Source of the DNA: Mycocentrospora acerina | Taxonomy: Eukaryota > Ascomycota > Dothideomycetes > Pleosporales | Direction of reading: 5' to 3' | Assembly (NCBI GenBank): GCA_022701365.1 | Contig: JAKUHH010000072.1 | Coordinates: 620,001 to 684,000, forward strand | DNA length: 64,000 nucleotides | Shown: positions 48,070-59,816 of the stretch, piece by piece | Numbering within the stretch: the first letter of the stretch is position 1 | Layout of the letters: each line of letters opens with the position of its first letter | Notes under the pieces: generated by a model | The model's input: the letters and a program-made list of their open reading frames with translations, nothing else | The model's database searches: none | Told to the model about the DNA's origin: nothing | Program-made: the position numbers and the translations under genes

Positions 48070-49808
48070 GTCTGCAAAACTAGGAAAGCGCTCGATGCAA
48101 TGTGAGTTGTGTCGCCAGCGAACAGCAGGTGTGGCGTATATGGAAGAAAACCGATGGCAAGCGGATGAATTTTTGAATCAGCTAATTAATACTGAAGAAA
48201 CTCGGGTATTGATGCTAAAAGGAAGCAGAGCAAAATAGCATAATGCAACGAGGAACGTGAGTGGTAACAACAGAGAAGTGTTGGGTCCAGGAGCCCCAGT
48301 CATGGAAGAAGTACCGCAGCAACTTGCACAAGACGCATACCAGCCGCCCACCCAGTACCAGCACAGATGCTCTGATGTGCTGGCACCTATTCGCCTGCAT
48401 TTCAAAGCGCATTAGTAGAGGGTGACGAGGAAAGGCATTTCGTGTGTGTTAGGCGCATACTGGGCATCAGCGTTCCCTTATGGCTTAGCCGCATGCACGC
48501 GAACGTGGCGACCTTAGAGTCGCTTCGTCCGGGGAGACATAGATTGTGCGTCTGTTCGCAACCAGAGGGTATCGTGTGGTGCCAGATCACCCAGGTCTCC
48601 CATCTGGAGCGCGCGAGCCGTCCCGAAAGAGGAGGCTTGGGTTGAAGCGGCCTGTGAAGCGCTGCAGGTGGCCGCCGAATTGCTGCAGGACCACTAATAG
48701 CGTGCTCCAAGTTTACATGAAGATGCAGGACCGTCCTGATTAAAGAGAACCGGGTCTCGCAATTGGAAGATACCGGAACGGTGTTGCCAGATCATACTCG
48801 ACATGGCGGGAGTGCTGTGCGTCACCCACTCACCGTATCTTGAAGGCAGACCCACCACACTGGAGACCATTTCATCATAAATGTGGCTTCATACAACGGC
48901 CAGGTCAGCCTCGGCGGCGAGGGAATCTTAATGTTGGGCACGCGACAGTTGCACGGTTCTGCGTATGGGCCTGAAGTCCGTCCCAGCGATACGCCATGGA
49001 TGTAGTCCTGAAATGGGCATGACAGCTGATTGCCGTGCAGATCCTGCCTGTTTCTGAGACACCCACAAAGCCGAACACTCGTCCATCATATGAAGCGCTT
49101 TCCGTTGCTGCAATGGCACAATTGCGGTATGGTGGGATGGAAGAGATGGGGCTTATAGAGGTGTAGGTGAAACCAGAAAACCTGAGGGGCTCGCCACAAT
49201 TCATTCATTGGTTGAATAACGTGGGCAGTAGTAACCGATCATGTTTCGCTTGTGCCTGAACTCCAGAACCTCAACACCAACCGTCTCAAGGGGCTCGCAG
49301 TGCCGTGCTTTTTGCGCCTCCGTTCCAATTTTGACCAGAATGTCGCAAAAGCCTGATTGATCTTCACCATTCCGAGGGCATTGGTAGTGTTGATGTAGGC
49401 ACATGTCAGGCGTCACGGCCCGACGCATAGATGTGCACCATGTCACCTGTCGCAGCTTCAATCAGTACGGGTCTCAACATGGTCATAATTCTCATTTTTA
49501 CCAGGCTTGATCTTTTCGAGTGTGAATGGTAGGCTCGAGTCGCGCCATCAAGAACCCACATCGGAGCACTCAGGAACACGATGCCCCGTCTCGTGCCGCA
49601 TGTCTGCCCTGGCACTGCCAATCTTTTCGTCGTGCTGCACTCCATTGTAATTCCCATGCAGAGCTGGTTTCTCATGAGAAGGATATCGTCTTCTCTTCCC
49701 TTTTCTTTTTGAAGCTTCGTTGCTAGTTCTCCTACTCTAGTTTGCTGCTGGGCAGCCAGGCAAAGGTCATTTTAATTTAACGAATCCATTTAATACTACT
49801 CACTTACA
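48070..49808. other. Spacer without supported gene
   Basis: Promoter side of two outward-facing genes. Minus-strand frames between 48,900 and 49,680 look protein-like in patches, but I could not join them into a phase-consistent gene or name a domain. Confidence 0.4.
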
Positions 49809-50889
49809 ATGCTGCTCCTCAAGAGTGCCCTTTTCGGTGGTCTTCTCGCTGCTGGACACGCGGCAGCTATCAAAATTGGGCAGGTCAACGCCCTTCTTCA
49901 ACGAAGTGACGACGTAGAGGAAGTGCTTCGACAGGACGCCGCACTTGTCGCCACTCTCACTCGGAGACAGAATGCGAATCCTGCTGACATAGCGCCTCTT
50001 TCCTCATTGAAGCCAATTTCCGGAGATGCATCAAAAGCCGATTTGCAGAAATGGGAGGAGCAGACACGAGCAGCATGCATGAGCACGCTTTCAAACCTCA
50101 AGGGAAAAGCCTCTAATCCAAGCGGAATTGCTGTCTGCTACAACGTGCCATTTCTCGACAACCGAACTGGAGTCTTCCAGGCTGAACTCCGCATGTACAA
50201 CGTATCGGCTCCAATTGACGCTTGGAAAGGCGTTACTGCAGCTGACATTAGCTTGTCTTTATCATATCTTGGTGCCACAGTCAAGAACATGAATGGCACA
50301 TTTCAAAAGCGCAACGTCGGCTACCTGCCTATTCGCGCAAGGGGTGCTGGTAGTTCCCTCGTTGAGCGACAGACTATCGACGGTATGACCGAGTTCAAAG
50401 TGCTCATGTATGTTGGGCGAATCAATAGCAATTTAATGTTTGGCAACGCCATGTCCGAGTAAGTACATCAACGTCTTGCAGTCTCGACTCGTAACTAACA
50501 CTCATACTAGGGCAAGTCTTAAGCCACTTCTCGTACCGGATATCGATCTCGCAGCTCGAAATCCGACTACCAACCAAGACGTAACGGAAACGCTCTCGTC
50601 TGCAGACTCAACCTTTGTCAATGGCATCTTCGCAAGCAAAGCCGATAAGCCAACCACGGCCGACCCTACAGCAGCTGCGGCTGCTTCCTCCATCGCTGCT
50701 ATCGCTGCACCTTTTGTCGTCCCCGGGACAGCTCTCGCCTTCTTCCCAATCGGTCTTGTCGTGACCTGTGTATGGACAGCCATATTCATTGGCACGGTAG
50801 GACTCGGCACATATGGACGTATCCAGTTCCGCGATCAATACCGCCGACGTGTCATGTCAGAAAAAGCGAGAAGCGTGCGAACTATCTAG
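49809..50889 (+). CDS. Secreted/type I membrane protein of unknown function
   Basis: Two exons (49809-50458, 50511-50889), 342 residues with kept phase. A signal peptide of about 20 residues (MLLLKSALFGGLLAAGHAAA) precedes a luminal or extracellular region. That region has possible N-glycosylation sites (DNRTG, MYNVSA, MNGTF) and two cysteines (AACMSTL, AVCYNV) that could form a disulfide. Near the C-terminus lies a long hydrophobic stretch (about residues 275-320, including ALAFFPIGLVVTCVWTAIFI), followed by a short basic cytosolic tail. I do not recognise the family. The pattern suggests a cell-surface or endomembrane protein; nothing indicates an enzyme. Confidence 0.8.
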
Positions 50890-51515
50890 TCGCTCTAAAT
50901 CATTGTGAGGGTTACTATTGATGACGGGGGGGAAGGACGTGGAGGTTTACGATTGCTTTCAAGTTTGCACGATTTGCAATTTACACTACACAGACAAACT
51001 TGTAGATAATTATCATCCTGGAGATGTAAGTTTTTTTTTGCTGAATTTGGCACTGAACGTCTCGTGACGATGAAAGTGGAATGAGCATACCTAGTGCGCA
51101 GCAGTACAAGTTGTGTTAAAATATACTCAATCACACCAATTCCACTTTATACAACCAAAAACCATTGATGCCACACAGCTCTCCACAAAGGTGTGATTCA
51201 TATTGAACAGCATTTCTAACATGCATCTGCTTTCGTGTTCACCAACTATTTCTGCGCTGACGAGTCACAGTCCCACAACCATCCTTTATCCGACCCACGG
51301 ACACTAAACCCAATCCCGCCGAGCAGAACGCCACAACGCCCTATCGCCAACAAGCCATAACTCAGACGGTTACAGTCACCATATATTTTCTACCCATTGA
51401 GTCACCTCTTCTTGTCCATTCGAGTACAAAAAGGTCTTTGCGTACGCTGTTGATTTGTATCCATCACATATCTTCTTGAGCCCTTCCATCGCCGTGCCCG
51501 CTACCACTTCAAGTC
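50890..51515. other. Spacer; promoter of the class V PLP gene
   Basis: A 626-bp AT-rich region that becomes C-rich from about 51,230, in keeping with a promoter and leader. No gene seen. Confidence 0.4.
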
Positions 51516-53214
51516 ATGACTACGCCATTGCAGAGCAACGTTGCGCTGAGGACACGAGATGGTGTCAAATTTGGCAAGGAGTTGAGGGAGAAGGAGTTTT
51601 TGTTTGGGAAAGAATGGGTGAATTTGAACCATGGTATGTTGGATCTTTTTATTCTTCCTGCTGAAGTGTGGCGTCGTTACGGGGAATGGATATTATATCT
51701 GTTCTACCTGTTGCTTATCCGACGCAACAGTGGTTCAATTGATATAGCCCTATGCTGTCAGAAAACTTCTGGGTTCTTTACTTCTACTACAACGTAGCTG
51801 TCAGACTTCTCTTCTCTTCTCTTTTCTTCATCCAATCATTGGTATCTTACCGACTCTCTCAATCTCACACATCCAGGTTCCTTCGGCACTTATCCCCGCG
51901 TCGTCCGTGACGCAATGCGTTCTTATCAGGACCGAGCGGAAGCCCGCCCCGACCAATTCATCCGCTACGAGTATTCCAAGATCCTCGACGAGTCACGGGA
52001 AGCCGTAGCCAAGATTCTAAACGCCCCCACCGATACGGTTGTCTTCGTTGCCAATGCTACAACAGGCATAAACCTTGTGCTTCGTAATTTGACCTACGCT
52101 CCTGGAGATTACATCCTCTACTTTTCTACCATCTATACCTCATGCAACAATACCATAGAGTATGTTAAGGAAACCACACAGGCAAAGAGTATTGAGGTCA
52201 AGTATACGTATCCCGTCGAAGATGACTGGTTGGTTGAAGAATTCAAGAGGAAAGTAGCGGAAGTAGAGAGTACTGGCGGAAGGGTCAAAATCGCGGTGTT
52301 CGACACGGTGGTCAGCGTGCCAGGCGTTCGAGTGCCGTTTGAAGCACTGACAGCAGCATGCAAAGAGGCAGGCATTCTGAGTTGTGTTGACGGGGCACAC
52401 GGAGTAGGACACGTTGAGCTGGATCTAGCTAAGTTGGATCCAGATTTCTTTGTGAGTAACTGTCACAAGTAAGTTTTCCTCTTCTCTTTCTCTCGTTCAC
52501 TCCCAGGATCAGCTGTTTAGTGTAAAAGACGCTAATATATGGTGAAGATGGATCTTCGCCCCCCGCGGCTGTGCAGTCTTCTATGTGCCTGCCCGGAATC
52601 AACCTCTGATCCGCTCCACGCTGCCCACATCCCGTGGTTTCGCGCCCAAGGTCGCAAATGTTGCCGATCCGCTCCCTAAAGATTCACTTATAGATGCGAA
52701 CAAGACTCCGTTTGTTGCGAAATTCGAGTTCGTAGGCACAATCGACTGCAGCCCATACTTGGTGGTCAAAACCGCACTGGAATGGCGTGAGAAAATCGGC
52801 GGCGAAGAGAAAATTCGAGAATACTGCTTCACGCTAGCCAAGCAAGCGGCACAGCACGTAGCTGAGGTTTTGGGAACAGAAGCTATGGACAACAAGACCG
52901 AGACATTGAGTCAGTGTTGCATGGCGAATGTCCGGCTGCCCATCTCCGTCGTGGATGCGCAGAATGTAGCGGCCAAAGCGGGCCTTGAAGTTGATGATGT
53001 AGGCTCATCGGTACGGGATTGGGTGAGCAAGACACTGGTGGACGACTACAATACGTTCGTTCAAATGATGTTTTACAATGGCGCGTGGTGGGCCAGGTTG
53101 AGTGCACAGGTCTATCTCGAGATGAGCGATTTCGAGTGGGCGGCACAGACGTTGAAGAAGGTTAGCGAGAGGGCAAACAGTGGTGAATGGGCTGTTGTAG
53201 AAAGCAAGCTCTGA
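51516..53214 (+). CDS. Class V aminotransferase/cysteine-desulfurase-fold PLP enzyme
   Basis: Three exons (51516-51633, 51877-52468, 52548-53214), 458 residues with kept phase. The N-terminus has FGKEWVNLNHGSFGTYP, typical of isopenicillin-N-epimerase-like members of the class V fold. Cofactor features are VANATTGINLVLRNL (phosphate site), SCVDGAHGVGHVELDL (Asp and His stacking on the pyridine ring) and the Schiff-base lysine in SNCHKWIFAPRG, which is split by the second intron. Related fungal enzymes include Egt2, the C-S lyase of ergothioneine synthesis, and UstD-type PLP enzymes of RiPP pathways. Sequence alone does not settle which reaction it runs. No targeting signal is seen. The first intron is 243 bp, longer than its neighbours. 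Confidence 0.88.
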
Positions 53215-55413
53215 GGTGGGTCTTGAGTTTTGCTAGTGCTATGTAGTAAAAGAATAGGCGTAAAATAGATTTCAATAAAGTTCTTACTTTTAATATCTTT
53301 AATTTACCCAAAAACACAGATTCTAAAATGGCTTATTGGTGCTGATTTCAAGTAACTTTATTTCCTCCATCCAAGGCCAAGAGCTTTCCCGTAATAATTA
53401 TAACGACAGCTTTAGAGACTTTCGTCTCTCTCTGGCTTTATTGTAGCGCAGTACTATAAAGTCATCTCAAAAGTTCGTCACCCTTGTTTCCTTATTTGTT
53501 GAAAACTTAAGAATAAGTTTAGTCTCGTCGTATAGGTACTCAAGGACTAGAGTGTTATGATACAAAAATATCGAGACGAGATGCATTGTCACGCCACTCT
53601 CCGTGGCCATTTCACATGCAAACCCTGGTTCTCAGGCGAAGCAGTATTTCTGGATTCACTTGATCATGTTTAGGCTAGGGCAGTAAAAGTAACTTGGTTT
53701 AGTGGAGGGCTTGAGAAAAAAGTTGGTACTGGAATGTCCGAAAGGGCGCACTAGAAAGGCAAGTGTAAACAGCATAGCTAATATCAAATATAAACACGGA
53801 GCTGGAGATGGGGTAGACAAGTAAGCCTGCTCTCTTCAAATAATGTTATTACGCTGTAAAAGCTTGAGGTAGAGGTACTTCAAAAACGTACCTCGCTTAG
53901 GCTACTCCAGATATTGACGTATTACTTAGTTCAATCTCGGCTATGGATGGAATCCGGGGTATCGATAAGGAGTGGAGAGAATTCACGAGCGCATGGTCGA
54001 AGTGCAAGCTACTCAGCGACCTGTGCTGCGTGATGGGGAACGGCCCGCTGGGCAAGCTCTCGAAGCGAAAATCAAAAAGGTGAACAGCCGTGCCACATTT
54101 GTCAGAGCAGTTTAATATGTTAATGGTGGTGGGCAAGTGACGCTCCCAATGAAGGGTCGTCAGCACACCATAGTCAGTGAACTCCTTTTTGGACAATTGA
54201 TTGAAATGGAGCAATCTGCTGGGACGCCGGAATTTTGCTTTAAATCTTTTTCTCGTGCTACAACCCTGTTAAATATAGCTGTGGGGAAGCTTGCACCATT
54301 ATGAACGGTTCGACAAAACAATGCATACGCAGACAGAGCTTCGCTACAGGTACTGTTTTCTTACTCTAGGCCAGTAATCATGCCCCTGCCGTATATCACC
54401 ACAAACACGTGTACCTTGGTACAATAATCAAGGGAGTAGAGCAGGTACTCAAGCAGATGGTTTGCATTGTCTCGAGTTCGGTTGAATCGGGCAGGTACGT
54501 TGAGAGGCCGTCTGAAGCCTCTCCGTTGCAGGCCGTAGCGCGACATAGCGGCAGGGTTGCACCAATAGCGTGAGAGTCCCTGTCGCTCTTCTAAGAGGCT
54601 GCTTCAAGGTACAAAACAAGACCCTGACGTCTGCCTGCAACCACGTACACATGTATACATGCAAAACACTGTGAGGGCGCTGACTCTTGCTTGCACAGTC
54701 CGCACAATGGTCGTCAACACGCCCCGCAAAACCAGAGGGGCGGCTGGCGTAAGACTGCGGTCCTCATGCTCCGTAATTTGAGCGCTTGGATTTGTTGGGT
54801 GCCCTCCACTGGGATCTGTCTAGTACCAGAAGAGCGGTCAGCGCGCATGTCGAAACTCGCCACAAATAACTGCGTTGTTGCAACGTGGGCTGCAACAGGG
54901 CTCTGACAAAAGCTACGCCGTGGGGCCTCTGGCATACGCTGCAAACAGGCGAAACGGCCAGGAAAAACTAGAAGCCTCTGCAAATACTGGGGACGCGGGC
55001 TCCAGAGGCGGCAAAAGTGAAAATTCTGGCCGCTCGCTGGCCTTCGATGGACGTCCTGGCAGTTCCGAAGGCGATGCGCCCCGGTCGAGGTTTTAGGGTC
55101 GCGGTCTGTGCGTATCGGCTAGCGATTGCCCAAAAAATTCAGCCCACCATAAAATGTTCCCCTCGCCGCCACGCAGCGAATCTTGATACACTCTCTCCTC
55201 TCACTCCACGCCCTAGGGTTTCTTTCCTTGTTTCTGTCTTTGAGCCGGAAGCAACGAACGCTGCGAGTGTGCGTCTTTGATACCCCGGTAGATATCCGTC
55301 CAGGCATATCTATCCACCGAAAAGTTTTTAGGCCCCGCCGCCTTTGTCTATAAGAGGCCCACCCCCCTCCTCTTCGCTTTTTTCTCCACCCTCCCTTTTC
55401 CACCACCATCACC
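53215..55413. other. AT-rich spacer, then GC-richer promoter of eEF3
   Basis: 53,215-54,300 is AT-rich with no convincing gene; a 105-codon minus-strand frame ends at 53897 but has no support. From about 54,600 the composition rises and leads into the eEF3 promoter. Confidence 0.45.
55211..55221 (+). promoter_or_regulatory. Telobox-like CCCTAGGGTTT upstream of eEF3
   Basis: The reverse complement contains AAACCCTA, the core of the telobox bound by Tbf1-like Myb proteins, which control ribosomal-protein and translation genes in several fungi. It lies about 200 bp before the start codon. A TATAAG follows at 55350-55355. Confidence 0.4.
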
Positions 55414-58400
55414 ATGGCTCCCGCTGCTGCTGCCCACGACGCTGCGGCCGTCAAGTCGGAGAACTCCAAGGCCCTCAAGGCTCTTGAGGAGCTGATGAGC
55501 AAGCTGTCCGTCTCCAAGGCCCAGGACGAGATCAACGCTGCCGCCAGCGCCATTGCCACCTTCATCAACGGTGACATTGAGGAGGCTGATGCGCCCACCA
55601 AGTACGTGCACACGCCCTGTTTGATGTCTCTTCCACATGTGCCATCTCTCCCACCTCTCCCACGTCCTCTACCGCCTCTGCAGCACAGCTAACAACCCCC
55701 CAGGGCCGTCGACCTGCTCAAGAAGCAGCTCGCCAGCAAGAAGGATGCCGTCGCCCGCGAGCGTGCCCTCGATGCCATCCGCGCCATCGCCCAGCACTCG
55801 CACGTCTCCGCCGCCGTCGAGCCTTACCTCGTCGCTCTCCTCCCCAACGTGCTGGCCGCTGTCGGTGACAAGATGAGCGGTGTCAAGGTCGCTGCCCAGA
55901 CCGCCGCCGAGGCCATCGTCGCCGCTGCCAACCCCAACGCCGTCAAGGCCATCATCCCCCACATCATCACATCGCTCGAGACTGCCCAGAAATGGCCCGA
56001 GAAGATGTGCGACCTCAAGTGCATCGAGGTTCTCACCAAGAGCGCCCCCGCACAGATGGCTTTCCGCGTCCCAGACCTGATCCCCGTCATCTCTGGTGCC
56101 ATGTGGGACACCAAGCCCGAGGTCAAGAAGGCCGCCTACGCCACCATGGAGACGCTCTGCTCCCTCATCTCCAACAAGGATATCGAGCGCTTCATTCCCG
56201 AGCTCATCAAGTGTATCGCTAAGCCCGAGAACGTCCCCGAGACCGTTCACTTGCTCGGTGCCACCACCTTCGTCACTGATGTGCACGAGCCCACCCTCGC
56301 CATCATGGTTCCCCTGCTCGAGCGTGGTCTCGTTGAGCGCGAGACTGCCATCAAGCGTAAGACTGCTGTCATCATTGACAACATGTGCAAGCTTGTCGAG
56401 GACCCCCAGATTGTCGCCGCCTTCTTGCCCAAGCTGATGCCTGCTCTCGAGAAGAACCACGACAACCTCGCTGACCCCGAGGCCCGTGAGAAGACCCGCC
56501 AGGGTCTCGACACCCTCATCCGTGTCGGCCACGTCAAGGATGGCAAGATTCCCGAGATCTCCAAGGACGGTGATGTCGAGACTGTCGCTGCCAGCCTCAA
56601 GGAGGTTATTCCCTCCAAGTTCAAGATCGACGAGAAGTTCACACCCGTTGTCAACTACATTGGTGCCATCGGTGGCCAGCTCATCGACGAGAAGGACTAC
56701 GAGCCGCTCAACTGGCAGGCCAACGCTGGTCCTTTCGTTGCCGTCCTTGTCGGCGACGAGGAGGCCAAGGCCATCACTGACGCTCTCCGCAAGCGCTCCA
56801 TCCCCGGCGCCGCTGAGGAGGGTGCTGTCGAGCCTGATGAGGAGGAGGGCGAGGATCTCTGCAACTGCACATTCAACTTGGCCTACGGTGCCAAGATCCT
56901 GCTCAACCAGACTCATCTCCGCCTGAAGCGTGGTCAGCGTTACGGTCTGCTCGGCCCCAACGGTTCCGGCAAGACCACCCTTATGCGCGCCATCAACAAC
57001 GAGCAGGTTGAGGGTTTCCCCAAGCAGAACGAGGTCAAGACTGTCTACGTTGAGCACGACTTGGACTCCGCCGATACTGAGGAGACTGTTCTTGGCTGGA
57101 CCCAGAAGAAGCTGAGGTCTGTTGGCATCGAGAAGCCCGACTCTGAGGTCCAGAACACCCTGAACGAGTTCGGTTTCAGCGACGCCATGTACAGCGGATC
57201 CATCGGTGCTCTCTCTGGTGGCTGGAAGATGAAGCTCGCGCTTGCTCGTGCCGTGTTCGAGCAGCCCGATATTCTCCTGCTCGATGAGCCCACTAACCAT
57301 TTGGACGTCAAGAACGTCAAGTGGCTCGAGGACTACCTGACCAGCTCCCCTTGCACATCCATTGTCATCTCCCACGACAGCAAGTTCTTGAACAACGTCA
57401 TCCAGCACGTTATCCACTACGAGCGCTTCAAGCTTAAGCGCTACAGGGGTAACCTCGACGAGTTCGTCAAGCGCGTGCCATCTGCCAAGTCTTACCACGA
57501 GCTCAGCGCCTCCGACATGGAGTTCAAGTTCCCCGAGCCTGGTTTCCTTGAGGGTGTCAAGACCAAGGCCAAGGCCATTCTCCGTGCCACCAACATGAGC
57601 TACCAGTACGAGGGTACCTCCAAGCCCCAGATTGCCGACGTCACCTTCCAGTGCTCGCTCGGATCCCGTATTGCTGTCATTGGCCCCAACGGTGCTGGTA
57701 AATCCACCCTCGTCAACGTTCTGACTGGTGAGCTTGTCCCTACCAAGGGTGAGATCTACCACCACGAGAACATCCGTATTGCCTACATCAAGCAGCACGC
57801 TTTCGCCCACATTGACCACCACTTGGACAGCACTCCTTCCGAGTACATTCAATGGCGTTTCCAGACTGGTGAGGACCGTGAGACCATGGACCGTGCCAAC
57901 AAGATCGTCACCGAGGAGGATGAGAAGGCCATGGACAAGATCTACAAGTTCCAGGACACACAGCGCCGCGTCATCGGCATCAACTCCCGCAGGAAGTTCA
58001 AGAACTCGTACGAGTACGAGTGTTCGTTCGCCCTCGGTGAGAACGTCGGCATGAAGAACGAGAGGTGGACTCCCATGATGACTGCTGACAACCTCTGGAT
58101 TCCCCGTTCCGAGATCATGGCTTCCCACGCCAAGATGGTCGCTGATGTCGATCAGAAGGAGGCCCTTGCCAGCGGTCAGTTCCGTCCTCTAGTCCGTAAG
58201 GAGATTGAGGCCCACTGCGCCCAGTTCGGTCTCGATGCTGAGCTTGTTTCTCACTCCCGCATGCGCGGTCTGTCCGGTGGCCAGCGTGTCAAGGTCGTCC
58301 TTGCTGCCTGCTCGTGGCAACGCCCCCACTTGATCGTTCTTGACGAGCCCACTAACTACCTCGACCGTGACTCTCTCGGTGCCCTGTCCAAGGCCATCAA

Positions 58401-58814
58401 GTCCTTCGAGGGTGGTGTTATCATCATCACTCACTCCGCCGAGTTCACCAAGGATCTTACCGAGGAAGTCTGGGCTGTCCTCGATGGTCACATGACCCCC
58501 TCCGGACACAACTGGGTTCAAGGTCAAGGTGCAGGCCCACGCCTGGCTAAGGATGATGGAGAGGAAGCGGACACCTTCGACGCAATGGGTTTTTCTCTCC
58601 CGCCCGTTTTAAACGTCTGATTGCTAATATTTTCCAGGTAACAAGATTGTATCACAGAAGAAGAAAGCGAAGCTTACATCTTCCGAGATGCGCAAGGTAC
58701 GTGGAGTTTGAGTTGAAGGAATGTAACGGTTACTGACGTGTTCTATAGAAGAAGAAGGACCGCATGGCGCGCCGCAAGCGTGGCGAAGAGGTGTTCTCTG
58801 ACGAGGATGAATGA
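55414..58814 (+). CDS. tef3: Translation elongation factor 3 (eEF3)
   Basis: Four exons (55414-55601, 55704-58588, 58638-58696, 58749-58814), 1,065 residues, phase kept. The N-terminal third is HEAT repeats. Two ABC ATPase modules follow: Walker A GPNGSGKTTLMRAI (about residue 480), signature LSGGWKMKLALARA and Walker B LLLDEPTNHLD in the first; GPNGAGKSTLVNVL (about residue 720), LSGGQRVKVVLAA and LIVLDEPTNYLD in the second, with the chromodomain-like insertion typical of eEF3 between the two halves of ABC2. The tail is highly basic (KKKKDRMARRKRGEEVFSDEDE) and binds ribosomes. eEF3 is the fungal ATPase that releases E-site tRNA and helps translocation. The strong C-ending codon bias marks a very highly expressed gene. 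The third-last exon junction uses a GTTTTT donor. Confidence 0.97.
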
Positions 58815-59816
58815 GCTGGGCCGGGTGTGAGTATATGGGAGGATGGGGATAGAAAAAGTGGGCATTTGTTAATGGCGTTGGGGCTATACCTGGCAAGACT
58901 CATGATAGATACGTCTGAGAGCAAGTCTCTTTTAGTATAATGAACTTCATGTGACATTGTGTATGAGTGTCTACTGTTGGTTATGTGAAGTCGCGTTGGA
59001 GTTTGTTTTCCATTTGATTTTGACCATGTTGCATGTTGATTGAGTAGTGACAGCCTGTTGCTTTAATCACTAAGTCGACTTCCTGCTATTGAACTGAAAG
59101 TCCCCTTGCGGTATAGTCTGTCCTACAATTTCTTCGTACCGCCACATTGAGGTCACCTGAGAGTCATCCGGAAGCGGGTTCTCTTCCCACTTCACTGGTC
59201 AGCCGTGTGTCTCTAGGTAGCGCATTTGACTCGCGCTGTACGCTCCCGAGACTTTAGCGGAAGAAAGCTTCTTGTCAGCCAACACAGGCTATCAAGTAAA
59301 GCAGTGCGTGCCTACAAGGGTTCTTAATTTTATTTATCTGTGAGCTAGACAAGTTCTTCTTTGATCTCCCCCTCATGCTTCCTGTGGAGCACTGCATTCT
59401 GGTCGGATGGCTAGGAGCGGCATTCGATAACACAAAAGAATTGAGGATCTGCCGAGGCACCTCCCAGTTATTAGAGCAAAAAAGCTTCTTGTAGAGTACT
59501 ATGTTCCAGTGAGATGGAAGCGTCTTTGGACAACACAAAAGTGCTGAAAGGCTATTGCAGCACCTCTCCCCAGAATTGCCATTTTTTCACTTGTCCAACT
59601 ACTTTTTGGTGAAGAGATGAGATGCTCATAAAATTTGCAGAATATACGATGGCTCTATATGTAGCTTAATGGAATACATTGTGAATCAATGGAGATTCTT
59701 TCCCCGAAATTATCTGGCTGTCCTTATAGGTTTCAATGCTCTACAAACCACGACCAAGTCACAACCTATGCCTGGCTATTCCTCCGATCATTCCTATTCA
59801 GGGTGATTTTGTTTAC
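58815..59816. other. Convergent spacer
   Basis: About 1 kb between the 3' ends of eEF3 and the zinc-knuckle gene. No gene, and no tRNA cloverleaf that closes. Confidence 0.45.

Noticed and set aside
48905..49675. Three overlapping minus-strand frames that look partly protein-like
   Set aside because: I could not find donor and acceptor sites that join them in phase, and no motif is recognisable.
53897..54214. A 105-codon minus-strand frame resembling an F-box/LRR-like remnant
   Set aside because: The similarity is only an impression; no F-box or repeat can be defined and no upstream exon joins it.
55669..58128. An 819-codon open frame antisense to eEF3
   Set aside because: The strong C-ending codon bias of eEF3 removes antisense stops. 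The antisense protein is Leu/Val/Gly-rich low complexity with no domain.
59205..59265. tRNA-like D-arm sequence (GGTAGCGCATTTGACTCGC)
   Set aside because: No matching T arm or acceptor stem can be closed around it.
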